Origin: JACPPO01 sp965262505
GTDB lineage: Bacteria; Acidobacteriota; Vicinamibacteria; Vicinamibacterales; UBA2999
NCBI GenBank assembly: GCA_965262505.1
Contig: CBDHFM010000030.1
Location: 5,208,001 to 5,272,000, forward strand
Reading direction: 5' to 3'
DNA length: 64,000 bases
A program made the translations under genes and the position numbers. The notes beneath the pieces are model-generated. The model did no database searches. It saw only the letters and a program-made list of their open reading frames with translations, and was not told the origin of the DNA. Shown here piece after piece: positions 36,709 through 46,300 of the stretch (position 1 is its first letter; each line of letters begins with the position of its first letter).

Positions 36709-37266
36709 ATGTCCAAGGGAAAACAGCACGAGGCTGAGGCCTCGGAGGGAGCCCGGAGGGCGACCGCAGAGGCCTCAGCCTCGTGGGCGCTCGTCGGCAC
36801 GGGGCGGTGGTCCGCGCGACGAAAAGTCTCCGTGGTCATCGAGGTCCTCAAGGGGGAATCACTCGAGAGCCTCAGTCGTCGCCAGGGCGTGACGGCGGCG
36901 AAGCTCTCGCAGTGGCGTGACGACTTCGTGGCCGGCGGTGAGGCCCGCCTCAAGCATCGCGAGGTCGCCGTCGAGGGCGCGGACACGCGGCGGCTCAAGC
37001 GCGTCGTGGCGGATCTCGCCACCGACAAGGCGTTGCTGGCCGAGAAGATTCGACACCTGGAGGCCGGCCGCCCTTTGGGCTGGTGGAGGTCGAAGCGATG
37101 CGTCACGCGACTTCGCCCTCCACCCACCGGCCGTACGGCATCGCCCGCGTCACGCGCGTGTGGCAGGTGCCGCGCTCGACGGTCTACGCGCAACGGACCC
37201 GGCGCGCCCGGCCGACGCCGGTGGCCAAGCGCGGACCCAAGCCGCCCCAGTCGGATGCGGAGCTGA
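36709..37266 (+). CDS. IS3-family transposase OrfA
   Basis: 185 aa as annotated by its stop; the conserved part is residues 25-120, with an HTH (KVSVVIEVLKGESLESLSRRQGV) and a leucine-zipper-like helix (RRLKRVVADLATDKALLAEKI). The tail after about 120 overlaps orfB in another frame and is probably not meaningful. orfB lies in the -1 frame, so the full transposase would need a -1 frameshift. I see no strong slippery heptamer in the overlap. Confidence 0.8.
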   Translation: MSKGKQHEAEASEGARRATAEASASWALVGTGRWSARRKVSVVIEVLKGESLESLSRRQGVTAAKLSQWRDDFVAGGEARLKHREVAVEGADTRRLKRVVADLATDKALLAEKIRHLEAGRPLGWWRSKRCVTRLRPPPTGRTASPASRACGRCRARRSTRNGPGAPGRRRWPSADPSRPSRMRS

Positions 37267-37988
37267 CGGCCGCGGTCCGGGCCGTGATCGCCGCGAGTCC
37301 GTTCCACGGCGAAGGGCACCGCAAGATCTGGGCGCGCTTGCGGGTGCAGGGGCTGCGCACGTCGAAACGTCGGACGTTGGTCGTGATGCGCGCTGCCGAC
37401 TTGCTCGGCCCTGCGCGGCTGCCCACGCCGGTCGCCGCCCGTCCCCACGACGGCACCATCGTCACCGCCAGTCCCAACGTGATGTGGGGCACCGATGCGA
37501 CGGCCACCGTGACGCTGGCGGACGGCCACGTCACGATCGTCGGGGCGATCGATCACTGCACGGCCGAATGTGTGGGACTACACGCGGCGAAGTCCGGCAC
37601 GCGCTTCGAGGCGTTGGAGCCGGTGCGCCAGGGCGTCCGAGATCACTTCGGGACGATGGCCGCCGGCGTGGCGAGCGGGCTCACGATGCGCCACGACCAC
37701 GGCAGTCAGTACATGAGCAACGACTTTCACGCCGAGCTCCGGTTCCTCGGCATCGTGTCATCACCGGCCTTCGTCCGCCAGCCCGAGGGGAACGGCTGCA
37801 TCGAACGGTTCTTCCGCACCCTCAAGGAACAGCTGCTGTGGGTGCGCCACTTTACGGATGTCGAGGACTTGCAGCAGGCGCTGCGCACCTTCAAGGAGAC
37901 CTATAACCAGCAGTGGTTGATCGAGCGACTCGGCTTCCGCGCACCCGCCGTCGTCCGTCGCGCGGTTGCGCTCACCACGGCCGCGTGA
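37098..37988 (+). CDS. IS3-family transposase OrfB
   Basis: 296 aa from ATG 37098. DDE integrase core: first Asp in VMWGTDATATV, second in VGAIDHCTAECV, Glu in EGNGCIERFFRTLKEQL, and the C-terminal FKETYNQQWLIERLGFRAP. It is intact and, with clean ends and a target duplication, this element looks like the youngest layer of the nest. Confidence 0.88.
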   Translation: MRHATSPSTHRPYGIARVTRVWQVPRSTVYAQRTRRARPTPVAKRGPKPPQSDAELTAAVRAVIAASPFHGEGHRKIWARLRVQGLRTSKRRTLVVMRAADLLGPARLPTPVAARPHDGTIVTASPNVMWGTDATATVTLADGHVTIVGAIDHCTAECVGLHAAKSGTRFEALEPVRQGVRDHFGTMAAGVASGLTMRHDHGSQYMSNDFHAELRFLGIVSSPAFVRQPEGNGCIERFFRTLKEQLLWVRHFTDVEDLQQALRTFKETYNQQWLIERLGFRAPAVVRRAVALTTAA

Positions 37989-38032
37989 ATACACTCACCC
38001 GGCTGTCCAAGAAATCCGTGGCGGTACAAACA

Positions 38033-38237
38033 TACGTATGGCCTCCGACGCCTCGGACACGGGTAGCCCTACGTTGCTGCAGGCGGTCTCATAAAAGTCG
38101 GCAAGCCACCGTGCCTTGTCGACCTTCCGTCCGCCAATCTGCTCGCGCGCGGCGGCGACAAACGCGGCTTTGGTGTAGCGCCGCACGGCGGTGGGACACG
38201 GCGTGAAGAGCAGCAACGCGGTAAACCATTCGGCCCG
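38033..38237 (-). pseudogene. Nested IS110 transposase, piece 2 (middle)
   Basis: It reads EWFTALLLFTPCPTAVRRYTKAAFVAAAREQIGGRKVDKARW...LPVSEASEAIRM. The sequence is the linker between the N-terminal DEDD part at 39668 and the C-terminal part ending at 36652. It lies between the IS256 and IS3 insertions. Confidence 0.82.
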
Positions 38238-39667
38238 GAGTCAAGCCCATTCCTAGTTGAAACTCTTCGCGACTCCTGATTGCTTACGCGGCTTTCGTCT
38301 TCGATGTCGTCGTGTCGATCTTCAACTCTCGCTTCAATGCGTCACGAAGCCTGGGCAGGTGCCGGTAGCCCATCACCTTGCGTAGACGCGGCTCGATGTC
38401 CAGGAGCGCCGTGGCGAGCCAGCGCTGGCGTTGACTTGAGTTCTGCCAGTGATCGACCTTCGCACAGCGCTCCTCAATGAGCGCGTTGATGGACTCGAGG
38501 CCGTTCGTCGTCTTCAGCGACCGGCCCAGCACGCCATACACGCCGAGGCGATGCAACGTCAGGGTCTCGTCCAGGCTTTCCGCCAGACTGCCGGCCGCCG
38601 ATTGGTTCCGATCCTCCAGCTCATGCTGGAGCGACTGGAGGGCGGCGAGGGCCTCGTCGTACTCCGGACGGTTGTAGGCGCGCTGGAGACGCTGCCGCCA
38701 CACCGGCTGCTCACGCTTGGCCAGGTAACTCACCACGTTCTCGCGCTTGTGCCATTGACACCGTTGCACCAGGGCGCGGTGGCGGAAGGCGTGCCGCACG
38801 GCCGCCCGGAGCCCCTTGCCGCCATCTACGATCACCAGAAGCCCCTGGGAAACATCGAGGCCCCGCTCGACCAAGGACCGGAGGAACGGGGTCAACACCT
38901 GCTCGTTCTCGGTGTCCGTCTCGACAAAGCCCAGGACCCGTTTGTCCCCCGTCATCGTGATGCCCAGCGCGACGACCATCGTCGCCTCGGCGAACGTCTT
39001 GCCGTCCAGCACGAGGGCCACAACGTCCTCCCCGGAGAGGTCCCGCTCCTGGAGTGCGCGGAGTTTCGTCGCGCTGGCCTGAATGAACGCGCGGGACACC
39101 GTCGACCCCGACAAGCCGATCGCCCCGGGAATCGCCTCGGCGGCCGCCGCGTAGTTGCGGCACGAGATCCCATACAGCACGCGCCTCAACAACAGGTCAT
39201 TGACGGCGCGATCGCCATGCAGCGCTTCGTACGACCGCCGTGGAATCTCGCGCTCCGTGACATGGCGAATCCGGGGCACGCGAATCGGCACGCGCTGGCC
39301 GGCCAACCCGACCGTCCCGGGGTTGCTCCCATGACGGCGCCCGCCGACTGACGGGTCTTTGCGGGCGTAGCGTTCGCCAGCCAGCGCGGTCACTTCCTCG
39401 TCGAGCAATTCCTCGATGTGCAGCAACCCCAGCGGAATCAAGGACCGGATCAATTCCACCTTGGCATCGACCTCCAGCTCCGCGTACCCTTCTCGGTCGA
39501 TGACGTCGACCGCGCCCAACGTGCGACCTTTCTTGCGCTTCCTGACCGATCGTAGGACACGGCTCATCTCGGCTCCTTTCTCTCGTGGCGTGATGTTCGT
39601 CTCGCAACGTCATCAAACCACAGGGTTTGGAGCCGCTTCAATTTCCTACTAAGTTTCGCTCACACTC
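38238..39667 (-). mobile_element. IS256-family element inside IS110 (complete)
   Basis: 1430 bp bounded by an 8-bp duplication TCGGCCCG (38230-38237 and 39668-39675). Both ends start GAGT going inward. It interrupts the IS110 gene at the RAE-WF codons. Confidence 0.78.
38284..39567 (-). CDS. IS256 (mutator)-family transposase
   Basis: 427 aa, full length. First catalytic Asp in VVALVLDGKTFAEATMV, second in LLVIVDGGKGLRAAV, the C/D(2)H-type segment RCQWHKRENVVSYL, and the catalytic Glu in LKTTNGLESINALIEE. It cuts and pastes DNA with 8-9 bp target duplications, matching what is seen here. Nothing in the sequence suggests it is inactive. Confidence 0.92.
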   Translation of the reverse strand: MSRVLRSVRKRKKGRTLGAVDVIDREGYAELEVDAKVELIRSLIPLGLLHIEELLDEEVTALAGERYARKDPSVGGRRHGSNPGTVGLAGQRVPIRVPRIRHVTEREIPRRSYEALHGDRAVNDLLLRRVLYGISCRNYAAAAEAIPGAIGLSGSTVSRAFIQASATKLRALQERDLSGEDVVALVLDGKTFAEATMVVALGITMTGDKRVLGFVETDTENEQVLTPFLRSLVERGLDVSQGLLVIVDGGKGLRAAVRHAFRHRALVQRCQWHKRENVVSYLAKREQPVWRQRLQRAYNRPEYDEALAALQSLQHELEDRNQSAAGSLAESLDETLTLHRLGVYGVLGRSLKTTNGLESINALIEERCAKVDHWQNSSQRQRWLATALLDIEPRLRKVMGYRHLPRLRDALKRELKIDTTTSKTKAA

Positions 39668-40209
39668 TCGGCCCGTGAGCTATGCAGATAGCGCTCGGCC
39701 TCCGGAAAGTACAGCGGCAGGTGGTGCGTGACCAGGCTGTGCTGTAACCGCACCTTCCGCAGGGAAACCTGGTGATACGTGTTGGCCATCTCCTGCAGGT
39801 CCTGATGGCCGGTCACGAGCGGGTCCAGATACCGCTGCGTCGTCCCGTTCTTCAGCAGATGTAGAATAACTTGCGCGTCCTTCGGATCGTTCTTGTCCCA
39901 GGAGTTGTACAGGGCCTCCCGTGTGCGAGCGACCGCAATCGAGGAAACCATGCAGAGACGAAACCCGGCCTGCCCGAGGACGTAGACCAGCGGCCGATGG
40001 TAGTCGCCTGTCGGCTCGAAGGCGACTTCGCACGGATGCTTGAGGGCACGAAGCGTCGCGACGAAGCGGTCGATCTCCGTCTTCGTATTCGCCACTCGTA
40101 GCACGCGTCGCTTGCCGCTCGGCAGCCTCAGCAACACCTGGTGGGTCAGCTTCGCAACGTCGATCGCTACCCGCACGGTCGGGGACGTGATAGAAGAAAT
40201 TGGGGTCAT
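39668..40209 (-). pseudogene. Nested IS110 transposase, piece 1 (N-terminal)
   Basis: It starts at ATG 40209 with PTVRVAIDVAKLTHQVLLRLP, the RuvC-like DEDD start, then EVAFEPTGDYHRPLVYVLGQ and NSWDKNDPKDAQVILHLLKNG. It runs to YLHSSRAE, where the IS256 element begins. The gene then resumes in piece 2. All catalytic acidic residues of the DEDD half are visible, so the host IS110 was intact before it was hit. Confidence 0.88.
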
Positions 40210-40298
40210 GGCTGGCAGTCTCCTCTGGTCTGAGTCGTGGTAAACCCATTCTAGAGAAGCACTTGTCCAGCCTTGACCTCTTCTTCCGAAGGTACTAC

Positions 40299-40607
40299 GG
40301 GCCGGAGTTCACGGCGGAGCTCATCCGGCTCTGGCTTGAGGCCCTGCAGGTGCAGACCTTGTTCATCGAGCCGGGTAGCCCGTGGGAGAACGGGTACGTC
40401 GAATCCTTCAACGGCACGTTGCGGGATGAACTCCTCGACCGGGAGATCTTCTACACGTTGACAGAAGCCCAGATCTTGATCGAACGATGGCGACAGGAGT
40501 ACAACACAGTGCGGCCACACAGTGCCCTGGGCTACCGGCCCCCAGCTCCGGAGGCCATCAGCCCAACGCCACTGAGCGGATTGATTATGAGCCCAGCTCT
40601 CTCATAA
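40299..40607 (+). pseudogene. Outer IS3 element: transposase orfB, 3' piece
   Basis: It starts GPEFTAELIRLWLEALQVQ and runs through the Glu motif GSPWENGYVESFNGTLRDELL to the stop at 40607. It joins in sense to the SDNG end at 35900, giving the standard SDNGPEF motif of IS3 transposases. This proves that everything from about 35901 to 40298 arrived as an insertion. Confidence 0.87.
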
Positions 40608-40662
40608 GAACTGGTACGACCACGGAGGGCAGGTCAACAGGAATGAGTCACTGGGGGTAGTC

Positions 40663-42066
40663 ATGCCCTACGTGTTCTACGACACCGAGACGACAGGTAT
40701 CGAAACAACCTTCGATCAAATCCTCCAGTTCGCTGCGATCAAAACGGATGACGATCTGAACGAACTGGAGCGTTTCAACATCAGGTGCCGGTTGCTCCCG
40801 CACATCATCCCGTCGCCCATCGCGCTCCAGGTTACCCACGTCACCCCGGCGATGCTGACCGATTCGGCCCTCCCGTCCCACTACGAAATGATCCGACGGA
40901 TTCGCGATACGCTGCTCAAATGGTCGCCTGCCACGTTCATCGGTTTCAATTCGATGTCATTCGACGAGAACCTCCTGCGTCAGGCTCTCTTCCAAACTCT
41001 GCATCCGCCTTATCTCACTAACACGAACGGAAACGCGCGGTCCGATGCCTTGCGCGTGGCGCACGCGGTCAGCGTCTACGCACCAGACTCGATGGCGGTC
41101 CCGACCGGTGATCGCGGGCGACAGGTGTTTAAACTCGACCGTCTCGCGCATGCTAATGGCTACAACCGTAACGATGCGCATGAGGCGATGGCCGATGTAG
41201 AGATGACTATTTTCCTGGTCCGCCTGATACGAGACCGTGCGCCGGACGTCTGGAAGGCTATGGATCGCGCGACCACCAAGAACGCCGTCAAAGACTATGT
41301 GGCGACAGAATCGCTGTTCTCGCTGACCGAAAGCTATTTTGGGCAGATCTATTCCTGGCTTGTCGCGCCCTGCGGCCAGCATCCCAAGGATGCCGGGCAG
41401 TTCTCGGTGTTCGACCTGTCTTTCGATCCCGACGGTTATCGGTTCCTCTCTGCCGAGGATCTGGTCCCGATCCTGAACACCAGTCCTAAAGTAATCCGGT
41501 CTCTACGAGCCAACCGTCAGCCGATTATGATGCCGGCAGACGCCGCGCCGGACGGTACTAAGGCGCTTCAGATTCCGCCGGGTGAACGCCGCCGGCGAGT
41601 GGAAGTCATTCAGGGCGATCCTGACTTTCGGGCACGGGTCGGTCAGGCCCAGGCCCTCCGCTTGCTGGACAAGGACCCGCCGGCACATGTCGAACAGCGC
41701 ATCTATGACGGCTTTCCGAGTGCAACGGATGACGCGCTCATGGAACAGTTTCACCAGGTTGACTGGGGCGAGCGATCCGCTCTCGCCTCGCAGATCGAGG
41801 ACCCACGTCTCAGCGAGTTTGCCCGTCGTCTGATCTATTTCGAACGCCCGGAGATCCTGTCGCACGCACACTCCATCGAACTCAGCACTTGGACGGCCGA
41901 CCGCGTGTTGACCGACGATGAAAGCGTTCCATGGATGACTGTCCGGAAGGCGCTACGCGAAACCGAGGTCCTGCTGCGAAACGCGAGCGGCGAAGATGCA
42001 GACCTACTCAGCGACGTTCAGGAGTTTCTCTACGATCGAGCGGAGACAGTTGCAACTGGCGGGTAA
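40663..42066 (+). CDS. sbcB: Exodeoxyribonuclease I-like DEDDh exonuclease
   Basis: 467 aa, close to E. coli ExoI (475). Catalytic residues: Asp7 and Glu9 in FYDTETTG, Asp101 in GFNSMSFDENLLRQALF, His173 and Asp178 in DAHEAMADVEMT. The segments ALQVTHVTPAML and GRQVFKLDRLAHANGY are ExoI-like. After about 200 residues comes the SH3-like and helical C-terminal half. It degrades ssDNA 3' to 5'. It lies between IS remnants and the reverse-transcriptase operon on the opposite strand, so it is probably accessory rather than the housekeeping copy. Confidence 0.8.
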   Translation: MPYVFYDTETTGIETTFDQILQFAAIKTDDDLNELERFNIRCRLLPHIIPSPIALQVTHVTPAMLTDSALPSHYEMIRRIRDTLLKWSPATFIGFNSMSFDENLLRQALFQTLHPPYLTNTNGNARSDALRVAHAVSVYAPDSMAVPTGDRGRQVFKLDRLAHANGYNRNDAHEAMADVEMTIFLVRLIRDRAPDVWKAMDRATTKNAVKDYVATESLFSLTESYFGQIYSWLVAPCGQHPKDAGQFSVFDLSFDPDGYRFLSAEDLVPILNTSPKVIRSLRANRQPIMMPADAAPDGTKALQIPPGERRRRVEVIQGDPDFRARVGQAQALRLLDKDPPAHVEQRIYDGFPSATDDALMEQFHQVDWGERSALASQIEDPRLSEFARRLIYFERPEILSHAHSIELSTWTADRVLTDDESVPWMTVRKALRETEVLLRNASGEDADLLSDVQEFLYDRAETVATGG

Positions 42067-42474
42067 AGGCATCACATCACGATGTACTTGAACTTCGCCA
42101 GTAGACATACAAGGATAGACAGGACACCCATTGGGAATGGTCTATCTGACCATGTGAAAACTGCCTGTGAATATCCCGGTTCCTGGCGTAATCCTAGGCT
42201 GACAAGCACCGACCCTATCCCAACAGATGCGGCGCCACACGGCCCGTGGCCCCCATGGCAGACACATGGTCGAGGCTGAATTACACCACTTCACACGCAC
42301 GTCGCAAGGTCTTTAGCCACCTTAGTAGCATGTTGGATGTTTCAATACCCGAAGACAGAATGTGCAAACGGCATGGTGATACGCGAGTGGCCGAACAGCC
42401 TGAGCTACGGGCACAATATTGTCATATTTAGCAGACGCAGTGTGGCGGCCAAGCAGTTCTTAGTTGAAGCCAGC
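42067..42474. other. Intergenic region between ExoI-like gene and nitrilase-fold gene
   Basis: 408 bp, AT-richer than the host, between two convergent genes. Short open frames here lack recognisable domains. I see no clear terminator hairpin. A non-coding RNA of the RT operon could lie here or upstream at 47698-47941, but nothing in the sequence proves it. Confidence 0.4.
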
Positions 42475-43389
42475 TCATAGAGATGTCGTCTTCGTTGTCA
42501 GACTAATGAGGTCCACAAAACCTGCGGGTAAACTCTTAAACTCCTTCTCATCCTCAGCGCAATTATTTTGGTGGGCCTTTAACGTGGCCAACGGTAGTTT
42601 AATGAGTTGTGCATTCGGCAGCCTTTGGCCAGAATGCCTGTAGACAGTCCGTCGGGACGGCTCCCGGAATGGACTCACAGCCAGAGATCCCCCATACAAC
42701 CCACAGTTGCAAACTACTACGTTGCAGAACACCATCCGGGAAATTGCTTCTGCCAAGTGGCCGAACGATGTTGTGTCGCGATTGTACGCGAGAATAAATA
42801 GCGTTTGAATCTTGTTCCTGTAGAGAACGATCCGGTCCAAATCCATGAAATCATAACAAACAGCAACGGCGAAGTTGCCGAGGGCGGGGCTTTCAAAAAT
42901 CCATATCGTGGGGCTCGGCATAAATGTCACGCCAACACTACTGATACTTTGAAGCCTTTTCTTCTCAGCAGGTGAGGGGTAGGTCTTGCTCACTCGGCGA
43001 ATCTCGGTTCGTCGCGCAATTCTCCTGCCGTTCAGCTTCCTCGGAACGATAATGACAGCCTCGTTGGATACAGTTGGAACCGGCTCAGCAGCTTCGATCT
43101 GGTAATCCAGCCCTGCGATAATAATCGTCTCCAATGTCTCGGCCGCCCGCTTGAGCTGGCGCTCGAAACCAATGGGCACCGCCAGTTCCGGTAATAACAC
43201 AATATCGCAGCGGCGGTCCAAGCCCTGCAGCGATGCAAGGTAGCGGCGGATTTCCCTCTTGGCGCGTAGCTCTTCGAGACGCGATATGCGTACGCAGTCT
43301 TGCCAGGTTCCATGCTCCTCATCGACCCACGCCGCTTCGTAGTCGAGTGAAGTCTGAATGACACCGACATAAATAACCTCATTGATCAT
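42475..43389 (-). CDS. Nitrilase-fold (C-N hydrolase) protein of RT operon
   Basis: 304 aa from ATG 43389 (a GTG at 43398 is possible); the start lies inside the RT gene's last codons. The nitrilase catalytic triad is visible: Glu68 in IVLLPELAVP, Lys135 in RVSKTYPSP, Cys178 in FAVAVCYDFMD, each followed by the usual fold segments (NVVVCNCGLYGG). Nitrilase domains hydrolyse or transfer C-N bonds. In DRT type 1 reverse transcriptases such a domain is fused to the RT C-terminus and is needed for defence; here it is a separate chain. The substrate is unknown. Confidence 0.85.
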   Translation of the reverse strand: MINEVIYVGVIQTSLDYEAAWVDEEHGTWQDCVRISRLEELRAKREIRRYLASLQGLDRRCDIVLLPELAVPIGFERQLKRAAETLETIIIAGLDYQIEAAEPVPTVSNEAVIIVPRKLNGRRIARRTEIRRVSKTYPSPAEKKRLQSISSVGVTFMPSPTIWIFESPALGNFAVAVCYDFMDLDRIVLYRNKIQTLFILAYNRDTTSFGHLAEAISRMVFCNVVVCNCGLYGGSLAVSPFREPSRRTVYRHSGQRLPNAQLIKLPLATLKAHQNNCAEDEKEFKSLPAGFVDLISLTTKTTSL

Positions 43390-46300
43390 CGACACCATCG
43401 CTCTCGCCGTCGACGGGTCCAGTCGCGAAGTCTTCCAGACGAAATGGGATCAGCTGTCGCGGCTGGTTCATTGCAACAGCGAGTTGATTGTTTTCAAGCA
43501 CTTGTTGCGCTGATTCGATAGCCTTCAACAATTCGTCTGTGCCTAACAGTATCGGGGGGTCAAATGTCACATCATTACTATTCATGCCGTCTTTCCAGCC
43601 AAACAGATCCGCAATCCGACGGATGGCACGTGTCTCGGCACTGCGTCCACTAAGACAGCCTTCCACTAGCATCAGAGTTGGAGTCGAGATCGCCAGAGAC
43701 CTAAACAACTGGGCGCGCGGAAGCGCGACGACCTCCTCGTTGCGACGGATGTTCCACAGTCGTGGACTACCATGGTTGAGACGCAAGAGGCCCAAAAGCA
43801 GACGCCCTACGGAGAGCAGTTGTCGTTCCCATCCATCCAACGTACGGCCAGTATGCGTAGTGGAGAAGTAGCGGTAGTCCTTAACTGACGTTGCCGGGTC
43901 TCTAAGTTTTATATCATCAACCTTTCCTGTCGCCCTTCTTACATAGGCAATCCACTCCTCCCAACTCACGCCAGCACGTGTTGTGTCTACTGAAAACCTG
44001 GTCTTCCACGACCCTGCAAGGAGGATGTTGTTCGGGTGAAGACAGTCGAGGCGTGCTTCTGTGACCCAAAGCGTGTTGACGATTGGGAACACAATTTGGC
44101 GGACAATCTCGAGAGCTGTCCACTCGCTCCGGCGTGGATCAAATGGGCTACACTGGCTCGAAACACACTCTGTCCATTCAAAGAGCGTCATCCAGCCGTT
44201 GTCAGGCGGATCGCAGGAACGGGCGGCCCGTGTAAACGCCTTCCGCTTGGACACACGAGCATCTGTGATTCGCCCTGGATGATCGTACATAACCTCACGG
44301 AGCCACCCAGAGTCCGTCTCATTCAGGGCTCTCGCAGACTCAAGCAAGTAGTGCCATGCACCGTCGGGCAACAATTCCGGATAGCGGCGTGCAGCGAGGA
44401 GGTCGACGGCCTTCGAGTAAGTGAAACAACTCGCGAACAATTTCCAGACCGACGACGGCTGTTCGTCAATGCTCAGATCGTTTTCAATTCGGTGGGCCCA
44501 GACACCTGGGAGTCTGCCAGTCTCAGACACCCATTCCTGTTCGTCAGTTGCGAAACGTACTCTTATACACTTCGTCGCCACCTTATTCAGCTGATCAGCC
44601 AGTCGAATATCGCCTACATCTTGACGAACCGAATTGCTGACCGACACAAGGGCTACACCGAGGTCTCTGCGTGCAACTCTATGAAACCACGCTTCGCGTC
44701 TACGTGGGATAAGGAAACCGGCAGTGTCCAACGACCCTACATCGTTGAGATAACCAAATGCCGCCTCTCTATCTGAACGTAGTACATTGATCATATTCAG
44801 TGTTCGAGTGGCGCCAAGAACCCCAACAGCTAGCAATTGGAGCGATAAGCCAGCATAGTAGTCGGCCCACACATCGTGTCCCTGTTGTCGCGTCTCTTTA
44901 ATCCATTGAGCGATACTAGATAGCGCTTTGTGCCCAGTAAGTCGGCAATATTGGTGCAGCCGGTAGAACAGACGTGCTTTTGCTGGATACTCACGAAACG
45001 CTTGGAGCAACAAATCGAAGCAATGTTCTAAACGTCGCCGTTGTTCACGCGATTGTACTAGCAACAATCTGTTAACGTGTTCAGATGTCTTCTGGAGTCT
45101 CTGGTCGCTCGCGTGCGTGTCACCGTCCGGAACGGTTGTCTGTACCGCCCTGAGCATGCAACTTTTGAGAGACGCGAGGGCACGTGCTTCGTCGACGAGA
45201 TCATCTGTCTCCCGAATTAGAAGTGGAGCCAGAGTCGCGATTTGGCCAGCCGCGAATGCGGCACGCGTATCTGGACGTATCTCGCGCTCTGGAATATCTG
45301 CTAACAGCAACCATTCGAGGAGTCTTAGTCGCTCTTCAAGATCTTCATCATCCAAGATGTCAGGAGTTGTGGCGGCGATAGCTGATACCTGTCCGAGAGT
45401 CTTGGTTAGCAGCCTGGTTGGATTAGCACCATCTATCTTCGTATCACGGATGGCAGTTTCCTTGTGCGCCTTTCTCTGTTCAGTCTCGCCCATAGCATGA
45501 GATGTGTGTGATACTGCCATCTCCTCTCGATCGTTCATCCATGTGCTGAGGCTGGATGGGTCGTACTTGTCGTTGTTTACTTCCACACCAGTATCATGCT
45601 GAACGAGCAGTTGTTTGTAGTAGGTAATCCAATCACAGAGCTCATCGAAATTGTAACCGATGATCGTGTGGTCATCGACATATCGGAAATGTGCAATAGA
45701 ACGCAGTTCATTGATACGCCTGTCGACATCCCGATCGACTGGCAACATAGCAACATTAGCTAAGAAGCCCGAGACAAACAGGCCGGTCGGAATGCCATGG
45801 ACATGCTCGCCGTCATAGTTGGGCTCAACGTCCTCTAATGTAGCAGAGGTCATGTCGGCCTTATCGAGCCTGAAACGGAGCATATCCGCCAACACCGTGC
45901 CCATGCGATCGGTGGCTTCGCCAGCGTAGGTCGTCATACCAAGTCCGCGTATCACAGCTGCGGGCCGGATGCTTGGATAAAAGTGTTTCAGATCGATGGA
46001 CGCATAGTAGAGGTCCCTGTCTATCGACGTGTTCGCAGGGCGAGTCCAAAAGTCTGGTCGTAGGTACGGTAACTTGTCTCTATGTGCCGAGGCTATGGCT
46101 AACTGATCGGCTTCGTCGAGATCGTCCTCTGCAAGAGGCTTTCTCCGGACCATAACCTTAGCGGTGAGTGCGACATGGCGTCGAAAGAGAGGCCAACTAT
46201 GTTGAAATCTGCGATATAGATGGCCACTTTCATGGCGATAGGGCCCGATCTCTAACCGTGACTTGTTGTCTTCATCTTCATACCAAGCGGGGCGATATAT

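Larger units (their letters stand above)
36653..38032 (+). mobile_element. IS3-family element inside IS110 (complete)
   Basis: 1380 bp starting TG and ending CA, with inverted ends sharing GATTTCTT(T)GGACAGCC and flanked by a 6-bp duplication TACGTA. It carries orfA and orfB. A solo end of the same element occurs at 26790-26845. Confidence 0.85.

Noticed and set aside
42246..42431. 61-aa frame in the gap before the nitrilase gene
   Set aside because: No ribosome-binding site, no domain and chance length for this gap.
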